DNA of 64,000 bases from Legionella fairfieldensis ATCC 49588 (lineage in GTDB: Bacteria; Pseudomonadota; Gammaproteobacteria; Legionellales; Legionellaceae). The position numbers were made by a program, and so were the translations under genes. The DNA is taken from assembly GCF_000621525.1 (NCBI RefSeq), contig NZ_JHYC01000001.1:48101-112100 (forward strand). The letters run 5' to 3'. The notes beneath the pieces are model-generated. The model did not search any database and was not told the DNA's origin. It saw nothing but the letters and a program-made list of their open reading frames with translations. Positions 19,654 through 28,350 of this stretch are shown piece by piece. Numbering within the stretch: the first letter of the stretch is position 1; each line of letters opens with the position of its first letter.

Positions 19654-21438
19654 ATGAAAACGATTTTCTATATAATGGTCTTACTAAGCCAAAGCACCAC
19701 TATAGTTTATTCAGCCTCGGGCCAGGCTTATTTAGAGCGGTTCATAGCCTATACACAATGGAGTCAAAATTTGCCTCAGCAGCCTGATGCAAATTTTCTC
19801 GCTTTTATCGCTGACGATACTCCCCTTGCCAAAAAATTACGGGAAAAATGGCTTTATTACCTGGCACAACAAAAAGACTGGGATAGTTTTTCCAAATATT
19901 ATAAAAATTCAGCTGACATCAATTTGCAATGTTTCGCTCAAAGGGCCAATTATAATACAGGTAAAACAGAAGAAGCGCTTGCGGCAGCGCGATTGCTATG
20001 GCTCTCCGGAGCGTCTCAACCCCCTGCTTGCAATGCTTTATTTGATTTATTGACTAAAAGCAGTCACTTTGACGAGCATCTGATTAATCAACGCATTATT
20101 CTTGCTTTGGACCAAGGAAATCTTTCGTTAGTTTATCATTTATTAAAACAATACCAACAACCACGTCTTAAAGACGTTCAGTTATTAAATGATATCGTAC
20201 GACATCCCGATCACATTAATCACATGGAATCTGGTGATTTACACGATTATTTTTATTTGTATGGCTTAAAACGGATGGTATCGATTAACATGGACAAAGC
20301 CATTCTTTATTGGCAGGAAGCAACAACAAAACATTTTTTAAACGAGGCACAACAACAAGCCTTTCTTGTCCATCTTGTCTTGTATAAAACCATGCGTAAC
20401 CACAACGATGCACCTTATTGGTTCGCTAAAATAAAACCCGTTTTTTATACCGATTTACTGTTGGATTGGCAAATTCGCTTTGCGCTTAAACGACAGCAAT
20501 GGAGTGAGGTGGAGTATTTAATTGCTCAATCGCAAGATAAGGAAAAACCCTGCTGGCAATATTGGCTGGCGCGGGCTTTGGAGGCAAAAGGCGATAAAAC
20601 AAAGGCCAAAACAATTTATGAATCGATCGCTAAAAACAGGCATTATTACGGTTTTTTAGCCAGCATGCGTTTGAATATCACACCTACTTTTGAAAATGAA
20701 ATGCCAGTTAACAATCTGGCCTTGTTAAAACCCTATCAAGCTTTCACCGATAACATTAAATTGTTATACATCAGCAAACAATTACTGCAAGCTTCACGGC
20801 TTTTGAATGACTTTGTCAGCGAACTGCCTAAAGACGATAAAAGCGCTCTGGTGTACTGGCTTGCCCACGAACTTCAATGGCATGATAAGTCAGTTTATTT
20901 AAGTAATAGTGACGATTTAAATAATCAGTTATCACTGCGCTTTCCTTTAATATATCAGCAACCTATCGATCAATATGCCAAAAACTATGAGGTATCTCCG
21001 GAGTTTATTTATGCCATCATTCGTCAGGAAAGCGGTTTTCGTTACGATGTTATTTCGCCGGCGGGTGCACGGGGTCTAATGCAACTGATGCCTTCGACAG
21101 CAAGTGTCATTGCCAAACATGAAAAGATTGCTTATGGCGATAAAAATCAGCTTTTCACCTCCCAAAAAAATATTAATATTGGCGTTGCCTATTTAAAGCA
21201 CTTGACTTCTCGTTACAATCGCCATCCAGTGTTGATAGCCGCGGCCTATAATGCAGGTCCGCGGCAAGTCAATTATTGGCTTAAAAATCACCCTCCTAAA
21301 GAGATAGATATCTGGATTGATACACTCCCCTGGCACGAAACGCGTAATTATTTAAAAAATATCATTGCCTTTTATGCCGTTTATCAATACCGTCTGCAAC
21401 AAAAACCTGATTTGCGCTCTTTTATGAAGGCACTGTAG
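19654..21438 (+). CDS. slt: soluble lytic murein transglycosylase
   Basis: Periplasmic enzyme that cleaves peptidoglycan with formation of 1,6-anhydro-muramyl ends. It begins with a signal peptide (MKTIFYIMVLLSQSTTIVYS). Residues about 25-430 are helical repeats forming the superhelical U- and L-domains of Slt70. The C-terminal catalytic domain contains the acid residue E459 in IIRQESGFRYDV, followed by SPAGARGLMQLMPSTA and AAYNAGPRQVNYWL, the standard motifs. The length of 594 residues is close to that of Slt70. It follows rpe by 4 bases. A hairpin at 21459-21476 (CACAGC/GCTGTG) lies 20 bases after the stop, without a T-run. Confidence 0.95.
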   Translation: MKTIFYIMVLLSQSTTIVYSASGQAYLERFIAYTQWSQNLPQQPDANFLAFIADDTPLAKKLREKWLYYLAQQKDWDSFSKYYKNSADINLQCFAQRANYNTGKTEEALAAARLLWLSGASQPPACNALFDLLTKSSHFDEHLINQRIILALDQGNLSLVYHLLKQYQQPRLKDVQLLNDIVRHPDHINHMESGDLHDYFYLYGLKRMVSINMDKAILYWQEATTKHFLNEAQQQAFLVHLVLYKTMRNHNDAPYWFAKIKPVFYTDLLLDWQIRFALKRQQWSEVEYLIAQSQDKEKPCWQYWLARALEAKGDKTKAKTIYESIAKNRHYYGFLASMRLNITPTFENEMPVNNLALLKPYQAFTDNIKLLYISKQLLQASRLLNDFVSELPKDDKSALVYWLAHELQWHDKSVYLSNSDDLNNQLSLRFPLIYQQPIDQYAKNYEVSPEFIYAIIRQESGFRYDVISPAGARGLMQLMPSTASVIAKHEKIAYGDKNQLFTSQKNINIGVAYLKHLTSRYNRHPVLIAAAYNAGPRQVNYWLKNHPPKEIDIWIDTLPWHETRNYLKNIIAFYAVYQYRLQQKPDLRSFMKAL

Positions 21439-21472
21439 AGCCTGACTTCAATCTGTTTCACAGCCAAAAAGC

Positions 21473-21518
21473 TGTGCTCATTTGCGCAAATTTTAACTTG
21501 CAAAACAAATTGAGCACA
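21473..21518. repeat. inverted repeat between slt and the alpha/beta-hydrolase-like gene
   Basis: TGTGCTCATTTG at 21473-21484 pairs with CAAATTGAGCACA at 21506-21518, with one bulge. Inside lie the 12-base palindrome ATTTGCGCAAAT (21480-21491) and GCAAATTTTAACTTG, which matches 13 of 15 bases of a motif in the inverted repeat at 48979. It sits between two convergent genes and may serve as a terminator or belong to a small repeat family. Confidence 0.4.
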
Positions 21519-21543
21519 CGCTCTGATGATAAAACATTAGGTT

Positions 21544-22962
21544 TTACTGGGAATTACCTGGGCCAGAAACGGGAGGTAAGTCATACTCTTCACTCGATGG
21601 AAGTTTCATTTGACTAAACAGGCTAGAGAAAACATTGCCTAATGAGAACGACTTGTTGGCGGAAGGGAAAAAACTATGAATGTGTTTATCAATTATTTCC
21701 ATCACTTTATTCTTGCTTTTAAAAGAAAGCGCTTTGTTTTCTTTAAACCGCTGAAACGCATCTTCTGTGGGTTTCACCAATGCTTTTTTCTCATGGACTG
21801 ATTCGGTAGATAAATATTGATTAAAATTAATAATAACATCTCGCAGGAATTCATCAAAATAATCTTCCAGGACTTTTACATTGCCTGTAGAACAAAGGCT
21901 TTTACAAGCATAGAGTCTGAGTTCATATAATTTATCTATCATGGTGATCAATTTTGAATTTTTATTTGAACAAATAAAATTAACTAATTCTCTTTTCTTA
22001 TGGTCACTAAAATTTAACTTACTAATTACCACAATAGCATCGACTTGATCGTCATCCAATTCTATAGAAGGTTCTAATTGAAGAAGGCGTAGTTCCTCTT
22101 TTGCCAGCTTTTTTCTTAGTGTCAAATAAAGAGGAGCTTTACTAACCACCGCATTCCTCTCTGCTCCAAAAACCTCTTGACGAAATTCTTCAGGAGTATA
22201 GCAAATATGCGACTCTTCCCAATAATTTTTGTAGTGTTCCAGATCTCCTTTCTGTGCCGGTGAATCCTTCGCATAGCCTGCTTCAACTAACCGCATTTGA
22301 ATCTGAAGTGAGACGATGGCACTGGCGTTAGAAGTATTATGTTTTTGTACTGGCATCAACCATATGTTCGTACTGGTTGTTGTGGGAAATTTTGCTATCA
22401 TTTGTTTCGCAAACAAATCATTTTCCAGATCATAAGAACAAAGGAGAATTGTTGCAGATTCTACATTTCTGCATTGAGTCAGGTCATTATACTGCGAATA
22501 TAAAGACTTAAATGAATAATATTGATTAAGTTGTCCAGGAATGGGTTGATCCGCAATAATATCTATTGGGATATCCAGATCGTCCAATGCTAACGCACTG
22601 GCAAAAGTGCTAACACCACCTCGACTATATCCTGCTAATCCAATATGTGTAATGTGGGGATCAATGCTTGAAATTTCTGGTTTTCCGTAGATACTATTAT
22701 AGTTCCAAGTCATTGCGTCACCCAGCTCTGATTCCAGTTTTTCCAGATTTATTGTTTTACTTTTAGCATCAAAAGCACTTCTTATTTTATTCGCAACAAT
22801 TTTTAAATCAGGATAAGCTGAATTCCCACCTATATTCTTATGTTCACATCCGCGAAGATATACACGAATTACATCATCTTTATAACCAATACCTTCCATA
22901 CCCTCTTTATAATTTTCTACACTCTGTCTGGTTCCTGCAAAATAAAAAATTATCTTTGTCAC
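21544..22962 (-). CDS. alpha/beta-hydrolase-like unknown protein, effector candidate
   Basis: A 472-residue protein without signal peptide. The N-terminus MTKIIFYFAGT is a beta-strand followed by a glycine turn as in alpha/beta hydrolases. A nucleophile-elbow-like GYSRGG places a serine at residue 113, and IDIIADQPIPG further on could hold the acid residue; histidine candidates occur later (for example H216). Residues about 260-460 are helical, lysine/glutamate-rich and unlike any family I know. The last 20 residues are acidic and proline-rich (SSEEYDLPP). The architecture, a lipase-like head plus a helical tail in an AT-rich solitary gene, fits Legionella effector candidates, but substrate and secretion are unproved. 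Confidence 0.8.
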   Translation of the reverse strand: MTKIIFYFAGTRQSVENYKEGMEGIGYKDDVIRVYLRGCEHKNIGGNSAYPDLKIVANKIRSAFDAKSKTINLEKLESELGDAMTWNYNSIYGKPEISSIDPHITHIGLAGYSRGGVSTFASALALDDLDIPIDIIADQPIPGQLNQYYSFKSLYSQYNDLTQCRNVESATILLCSYDLENDLFAKQMIAKFPTTTSTNIWLMPVQKHNTSNASAIVSLQIQMRLVEAGYAKDSPAQKGDLEHYKNYWEESHICYTPEEFRQEVFGAERNAVVSKAPLYLTLRKKLAKEELRLLQLEPSIELDDDQVDAIVVISKLNFSDHKKRELVNFICSNKNSKLITMIDKLYELRLYACKSLCSTGNVKVLEDYFDEFLRDVIINFNQYLSTESVHEKKALVKPTEDAFQRFKENKALSFKSKNKVMEIIDKHIHSFFPSANKSFSLGNVFSSLFSQMKLPSSEEYDLPPVSGPGNSQ

Positions 22963-23020
22963 TTAAATTCTCCCCTAAAAACTATCTGTAAAAGAATAAC
23001 CGTTTTAAATTAAGATAATA

Positions 23021-23245
23021 TTAAAAACAGTTGTAAAATCTGGACGTCAAACCAGATTCTTGTTTTTGCTGCGGCTCCATAATATTTGCTTTAGCGTTTT
23101 CAACAAGCCGACAAACGGCAACCAAATCTGCGCGGATGTCCAACGGCGCGTGCTTCCTCGCCACCGCGAAGGTACCACCCGGGTTTTTATCTAATGCAAA
23201 ATCAGAACCCAGCCTGCATCTTTTGGTACTAATGTCTTCTCTTCT
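23021..23245 (-). pseudogene. GC-rich gene remnant or repeated element in a 558-base gap
   Basis: The gap 22963-23520 contains no intact gene. Its middle part is distinctly more GC-rich than the flanks. On the minus strand one frame stays open for 74 codons from 23245 to a stop at 23021 and reads like protein (GGTFAVARKHAPLDIRADL, then AVCRLVENAKANIMEP). It has no plausible start codon or ribosome-binding site. In another frame a short ATG-led reading (MTGSKEEKTLVPKDAGWV) begins at 23260 and stops after 22 codons, so a frameshift may separate the two parts. I read it as a decayed gene or a copy of a dispersed element; the family is unknown. The rest of the gap (23281-23520) is AT-rich with no feature seen. 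Confidence 0.4.
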
Positions 23246-23520
23246 TTACTGCCTGTCATGTTTACACCGGGTTATTATTGCACAATAAAGGTTCATATTA
23301 AACAAATATGAATTTTATTGCAAATAAAAAATACTATTCGTATAGGATAGAAATGCCAATATGATTGATAGGTGACATCAAGGAAAGCTTAAGACTAATT
23401 GAAAGAGTAGCCTCCATAGAATAAGACATTGGATAGCGACTTTCGTTGGCAATTCGGGTCAATAGCTATTTTTTGTCCGGTACAAAGTGACACGTGATTA
23501 ACAAATAATTTGCTCATTGT

Positions 23521-24783
23521 TTAATGACGCTTTAACGCTGTATTACGTGCGAAACGCAATACAATATAACGGGCGCGTTCTATTGCTTCTTCCATTGCTT
23601 GAGCAGGTGATTGAATGCTGGCAAAAATAACTTCCAAAGCTTCGTCGTTAATGAGTCGAATCTGGTTTTGTGGCTCCACTGATGAGCTAATTGGTTCCTC
23701 CGATTGCCTTCCTAAATCCTCTTGCGCCAGAGCAAGAACAGGATGCGTTTTTTTTAAAAGAGAAGCATAGATTCCACTAAGACCCACCGGCAAATATCCC
23801 GTTTTTTGATGCCAGCGTTGTTGTGTTTCAGGTTGAGTCAAATAAGAAAAAAACCGGGCAATGCCTTGATAACTCTCCTGAGTTTGCCCGGCTATAGCCC
23901 AAAGGGCTGCCCCGCCGGCAATATTATTATGACGTTGACTGCTAATCTGAGTATCCAGGGGTACCGGTGCCACACCTATACCAAATTTGACAAGTTCAGC
24001 CAGACTGTTGTAGCTGCCGGAAGATTGACTAAACAGCACACAATGACCACTTGTAAACAAAACCGTCGCATTACTTGCCCGCCCGCCATATTCAAAATAA
24101 TGATTCTCCTGCCATTTTTTTAAACGTTCAAGATGATGGATAAGGGCGGTAGTATAAGGTTTCTTATTGCTCCTCGATAAGCCATGAATCGCGGCGAAAG
24201 ATTCTAATTGTATCCAGGATGGGTAAGCACTGGTATAAGAACAGGCATAACCAGCTTCTCTTAACTTGGCCGCTAAAATCTCCATATCTTGCCAGGTACG
24301 TGGAAATGATGCTTGCGTATACCCTATTTTCGCCAACGCATCGGCATTATAAAAAATAACAGGAATTGAAATATTAAAAGGGAGTGCCAGAAGCTGGTTC
24401 GTTTCACTATAAAAATCACGTACAGCAGGAAGAAAGCTCTCTTTAGGTAGCAAAAATCCCTGTTCTTGCATCAGTTCATCGACTGGTTTGATAATCCCTT
24501 TGGGATATAACATCGTGGCCTTACCTACCTCAAAAACCTGCATAATTGCTGGAGGTTGTCCCGCCCGAAAGGCTGCTGCAAAACTGGTTAAAGCTTCGGT
24601 ATACTCTCCTTTGTACACAAGCCTCACCTTGTAATCAGATTGGCTCTGATTAAAACGTGTAACTAATTGAGTTAATTCTATACCTATCTGCCCGGCAAGC
24701 GAGTGCCACATAATTAATTCCACTGGCTTTGCCTGCGAAATCGATAAAAAAAACTGCAAAAAAATAAAAATTATATAGCGCAT
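23521..24783 (-). CDS. ugpB: sn-glycerol-3-phosphate ABC transporter substrate-binding protein
   Basis: Periplasmic solute-binding protein for glycerol-3-phosphate or glycerophosphodiesters. It begins with a signal peptide ending near SQA, followed by VELIMWHSLAGQIG as in UgpB. The binding signatures PAIMQVFEVGKATM and SGSYNSLAELVKFGIGVAPVPLD are present. The length of 420 residues is normal. The ATG at 24783 overlaps the TGA of ugpQ (ATGA), so translation is coupled; a GTG one codon upstream is an alternative start. The transporter genes ugpA, ugpE and ugpC are not adjacent. Confidence 0.9.
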   Translation of the reverse strand: MRYIIFIFLQFFLSISQAKPVELIMWHSLAGQIGIELTQLVTRFNQSQSDYKVRLVYKGEYTEALTSFAAAFRAGQPPAIMQVFEVGKATMLYPKGIIKPVDELMQEQGFLLPKESFLPAVRDFYSETNQLLALPFNISIPVIFYNADALAKIGYTQASFPRTWQDMEILAAKLREAGYACSYTSAYPSWIQLESFAAIHGLSRSNKKPYTTALIHHLERLKKWQENHYFEYGGRASNATVLFTSGHCVLFSQSSGSYNSLAELVKFGIGVAPVPLDTQISSQRHNNIAGGAALWAIAGQTQESYQGIARFFSYLTQPETQQRWHQKTGYLPVGLSGIYASLLKKTHPVLALAQEDLGRQSEEPISSSVEPQNQIRLINDEALEVIFASIQSPAQAMEEAIERARYIVLRFARNTALKRH

Positions 24784-25505
24784 CACGATAAAAGATCAGG
24801 ATAATCGCTAAACACGGCATCCACTCCCCATTCAAAAAGTTTTTTGGCTTGTCGTTTACGATTTACAGTATAAACAAAAAGCATATAACCCTGTTCTTTA
24901 ATTTGTTGCACGCGCGCAGCATTAAGCGCCCGCCGATTAAAATGGACTGAGTAACAGTGTAATTCTTTCGCTTTAATCAACCAATCGGCATCCCATTCAT
25001 CAAGAAGCAAACCCAAAGGTATTTCTGGCGCAAGATTGCGGCATAATGTTAACGCGGCAAAATTAAAGCTGGAAAGTAAAGGCAAAGGTTTTGTTTGAGG
25101 CCAATAGCGATTAATATGAGAGAGTATTGCAACAGTTGTCTGCTCTGTCGTACCCGGATAAGGTTTTATTTCGATATTGGCTTTAACGTCAGAAACAACG
25201 AGCCACGCCAACATATCTCGTAAATGAGGAATTTTTTCTCCCTGATAACGCCGGGCAAACCATCTTCCAGCATCCAGTGACTGTAAATACTCAGCGGTTA
25301 CCAGACCTGTTTCACCTCGTCCATTGGTTGTACGTTTCAGTGTTTCATCATGAAACACTAACGGCTCGCCGTCAGCACTTAACATGACATCAAACTCAAC
25401 ATAACGACAGCCTAAGGCCAAAGCCTGTTCAAATGCTACCATTGTATTTTCGGGGGCGTAAGCAGAAGCACCCCGATGGCCAATTATCCGTTCAATTGTT
25501 TGCAA
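24783..25505 (-). CDS. ugpQ: glycerophosphodiester phosphodiesterase
   Basis: Cytoplasmic enzyme that splits glycerophosphodiesters into glycerol-3-phosphate and an alcohol. The GDPD fold is evident: IGHRGASAYAPENT at the N-terminus holds the catalytic histidine and arginine, FDVMLSADGEPLVFHDETLKRTT holds the metal ligands and second histidine, and VYTVN plus GVDAVFSDYPD close the barrel. The frame opens at 25550, but the TTG at 25505 lies 9 bases after AGGAGG and fits the family N-terminus; a GTG at 25511 is too close to that motif. With this start it is 240 residues and overlaps the preceding gene by 14 bases. Confidence 0.93.
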   Translation of the reverse strand: MQTIERIIGHRGASAYAPENTMVAFEQALALGCRYVEFDVMLSADGEPLVFHDETLKRTTNGRGETGLVTAEYLQSLDAGRWFARRYQGEKIPHLRDMLAWLVVSDVKANIEIKPYPGTTEQTTVAILSHINRYWPQTKPLPLLSSFNFAALTLCRNLAPEIPLGLLLDEWDADWLIKAKELHCYSVHFNRRALNAARVQQIKEQGYMLFVYTVNRKRQAKKLFEWGVDAVFSDYPDLLS

Positions 25506-26214
25506 CTGCACTTCCCTCCTGTCGATTGGAGGCAAGCTCCACGACAGCACCCATCACTAATTCATTACTTACCGTCACCGGAGGTGCTGGCGTTGCTGCG
25601 GCAGTCATTACCGCAGTATTTATTTGCTGATCATTAAAGTACGCTTTGGCTAAAGGTAAAACGGGTTCTCCATCGAAGAAAATGATTCGATTAACACTGT
25701 AATTCTGAGTGGCATACGCTTTATTCAACCGACTTAATTCATTATTGACCTGCTGATATAACTGCTCTCGTAATTGGGATTTCGCCTGTTGGATTTCTGC
25801 AAGGCCAGGCTTAAACTCTACACTGCCTATTTCATAGGTCGCCCCCGGTTTACTCACATCCTTGGCATGTTTATAAATATCGGTTAAACCCGCCTGAGGT
25901 ATTCTTGCCTGCGCTACAACATATAATTTTTCTAATCCTGAACTATCCTGAGATCGATCAAACTGGGTCAATTGCCAATCGCCTGTGGCAATTTTTGTTA
26001 AATTACTCATAATATCTGCACGTGCTTTCACCAAATCAGCATTTGATAAAGTAGCGTTAATAGCCACTGTCAATAAGGCCGTTTGTGTGGTAACCCATTG
26101 TTTCGCTGAAACCTGAAAGACCACCTTATCCAATATTGTCCTGGGAGGCAAGTCTACTGCGCTCACTAAAGGGCTTAAGGTTGCCAGGGCCACTATTGCC
26201 GCCAGTTTTCTCAT
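25492..26214 (-). CDS. exported protein of unknown function
   Basis: A 240-residue protein with a signal peptide (cleavage near LVSA, residue 19). The mature part is soluble, with strands around residues 30-110 (ILDKVVFQVSAKQWVTT, EKLYVVAQARIPQ) and a helical stretch around 140-175 rich in Gln and Leu. The C-terminal 50 residues are Ala/Thr/Val-rich and probably disordered. I do not recognise a family. TCCTGGGAGATAATA-type context (GGAG) stands before the ATG. It overlaps ugpQ by 14 bases and so is probably the first gene of a ugpQ-ugpB transcript, but a role in phosphodiester uptake is only positional inference. Confidence 0.8.
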   Translation of the reverse strand: MRKLAAIVALATLSPLVSAVDLPPRTILDKVVFQVSAKQWVTTQTALLTVAINATLSNADLVKARADIMSNLTKIATGDWQLTQFDRSQDSSGLEKLYVVAQARIPQAGLTDIYKHAKDVSKPGATYEIGSVEFKPGLAEIQQAKSQLREQLYQQVNNELSRLNKAYATQNYSVNRIIFFDGEPVLPLAKAYFNDQQINTAVMTAAATPAPPVTVSNELVMGAVVELASNRQEGSAVANN

Positions 26215-26464
26215 TATTATCTCCTGGGATATTATTAGACAGGTACTCAGTTTACACTAAGCCTTAAAAGCTTCCAATTCTTAAAATGGATAAAGTAGAG
26301 TTCCAGACTCCTGCTCTTCTTTACGGGCATAACGCAAAAACGCAGGTCATTGATGATCATAAAATGAATGAAAACCTGCCTTGATCTACAATAAAATCTT
26401 TCGTTGATTTAAAATTAGAATAAGTCTATAACATTGAGACAGGAATTTAAGGGGAACATTAATA

Positions 26465-27538
26465 ATGATGTCTGTCGATAAAATAAAAAATGAAACAGCC
26501 TTGGCTATTCAGGATGATTTTCTTGATTATGCACTGTCTCATGGCTTTGGTGATTTACATTTTAAAGTAGATGCCGCTACCGGTATGAAAGCTATTGTGG
26601 CCATTCATAACACCAAACTGGGTCCTGCGCTCGGTGGATGTCGCTTTATTGAATACCCGAATACCGCTATGGCAATTAATGACGCCATGCGCCTGGCAAG
26701 AGGCATGAGCTATAAAGCCGCCTCCGTGAATCTTCCGCTCGGTGGGGGTAAAGCCGTGATTATCAAACCAGCAAAAACTTATGATCGCGAAGGCTACCTG
26801 CACGCTTTTGGCCGTTTTGTGAATGAGTTAGGTGGACGCTACATCACTGCTTTAGACAGCGGCACCCAGTTACATGATATGGATATCATTGCCCAACATA
26901 CACCGTATGTCGCCAGCTTGACGCGCTATAATGGCGATCCTTCTCCTTCTACTGCAAGAGGCGTATTAAGAGGAATTCAAGCCGCTGTGGAATTTAAACT
27001 GGGAAAACATTCTCTGGCTGGTTTACATGTCGCCATTCAGGGTTTAGGTCACGTCGGTTATTTGTTGGCAAGCTATTTACATGAATCAGGCGCCAAACTA
27101 ACCGTAGCGGATATTAACGATGCTGCTGTAGAACGCGTTGTTCGCGAATTTGGCGCAACTGCTGCTCCTATCGAGACAATCCATAAAATAACTTGCGATG
27201 TCTTTTCACCCTGTGCATTAGGCGCTATCGTCAATGACATGACTATCAATCAATTCCACACAACGATTATTGCCGGGGCTGCTAATAATCAATTGGCTCA
27301 CAGTTATCATGGACAACTATTACATGAAAAAGGTATTCTTTATGCGGTTGATTACGTTATTAACGCCGGTGGTCTTATTTTTGCTGCAAGTAAATATTTG
27401 CACACGCCTGAAAAATTGATTAACGAAAAAATCGATGACATTCACACCTCGTTACTGGAAATATTTACTCGGGCACAACAAGAAAATCGTCCAACCAGCG
27501 AAATAGCCGATATTTTAGCTCAGGAAAAACTTGCCTAG
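26465..27538 (+). CDS. leucine/amino-acid dehydrogenase (Glu/Leu/Phe/Val family)
   Basis: NAD-dependent oxidative deaminase of branched-chain amino acids by family. The substrate lysine and catalytic lysine are in the expected spacing of 12: K84 (MSYKAA) and K96 (LPLGGGKAVI). The N-terminal domain also has IHNTKLGPALGGCR. The dinucleotide fold follows with VAIQGLGHVGYLLASYL around residue 190 and an acidic residue at the end of strand two (VADIND), favouring NAD. The length of 357 residues matches leucine dehydrogenase, not the longer glutamate dehydrogenases. Valine or phenylalanine cannot be excluded as substrate. It lies just ahead of the tyrosine-degradation genes, with a 95-base gap to the next gene. 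Confidence 0.9.
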   Translation: MMSVDKIKNETALAIQDDFLDYALSHGFGDLHFKVDAATGMKAIVAIHNTKLGPALGGCRFIEYPNTAMAINDAMRLARGMSYKAASVNLPLGGGKAVIIKPAKTYDREGYLHAFGRFVNELGGRYITALDSGTQLHDMDIIAQHTPYVASLTRYNGDPSPSTARGVLRGIQAAVEFKLGKHSLAGLHVAIQGLGHVGYLLASYLHESGAKLTVADINDAAVERVVREFGATAAPIETIHKITCDVFSPCALGAIVNDMTINQFHTTIIAGAANNQLAHSYHGQLLHEKGILYAVDYVINAGGLIFAASKYLHTPEKLINEKIDDIHTSLLEIFTRAQQENRPTSEIADILAQEKLA

Positions 27539-27633
27539 AAACTATTTTATAAGTAACTTGTACAGTCTGTCGCCTTTTGCATTGATTTCATTACCGATAA
27601 ACTGGCAACAGACCTGATTTTAAAGCGAGACCT

Positions 27634-28302
27634 ATGAAACAATTAAATATCACTCCTCCCTTATATAATTACATGCTTGATATTTCATTACGCGAAGCGC
27701 CTGCCTTAAAGGCATTACGCGAAGAAACGGCAACCATGGCCCTGGCACACATGCAAGTAGCCCCTGAGCAAGCTCAATTTATGCAATTTTTACTCAAGCT
27801 TTTGGGCGCGCGCAAGGTACTGGAACTAGGTACTTTTACTGGTTACAGTGCTTTGGCTATGGCTCTGGCATTACCAGAGGACGGTCAGCTAATTACCTGT
27901 GATATCAATACTGAATGGACGTCCAAAGCCCATCGGTTTTGGCACGAAGCAGGGCAAGACAAAAAAATACAATTGCGATTGGCACCGGCCCTTGATTCAT
28001 TGCATCATTTACTTGAAGAAGGCCATCAACATAGTTTTGACTTTATTTTCATTGATGCGGATAAGACCAATTATCTGAATTATTATGAGTTAGCCTTACA
28101 ACTGGTAAGCCCACGAGGCTTGATTGCGATTGACAATATTTTTTGGGATGGCAAAGTCATTGACGAACAGGAAACCGGTGGCCAAACTCGCGAAATCCGC
28201 CGCTTAAATGCTTTTATAAAACAGGATAAGCGAGTGGAGGTCAGTCTCCTGGCCATCGCAGACGGGTTATTTTTAATAAAACCCCACAATAAATCAGATT
28301 GA
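27634..28302 (+). CDS. class I O-methyltransferase (CCoAOMT-like)
   Basis: A 222-residue SAM-dependent methyltransferase of the caffeoyl-CoA/catechol O-methyltransferase type. The SAM site is VLELGTFTGYSALAMALALP (residues 70-89), an acidic ITCDIN follows, and the metal site FIFIDADKTNYLNYYE is complete, with the later IDNIFWDGKV also typical. Such enzymes use Mg2+ and methylate a catechol-like hydroxyl. It lies 48 bases before lly and could share its transcript. A link with homogentisate or pigment metabolism is possible from position but not shown. Confidence 0.9.
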   Translation: MKQLNITPPLYNYMLDISLREAPALKALREETATMALAHMQVAPEQAQFMQFLLKLLGARKVLELGTFTGYSALAMALALPEDGQLITCDINTEWTSKAHRFWHEAGQDKKIQLRLAPALDSLHHLLEEGHQHSFDFIFIDADKTNYLNYYELALQLVSPRGLIAIDNIFWDGKVIDEQETGGQTREIRRLNAFIKQDKRVEVSLLAIADGLFLIKPHNKSD

Positions 28303-28350
28303 TTCGGAAACTTACCTGATTCGAGCATTTAAGACCAACAAGGAGTAGTC

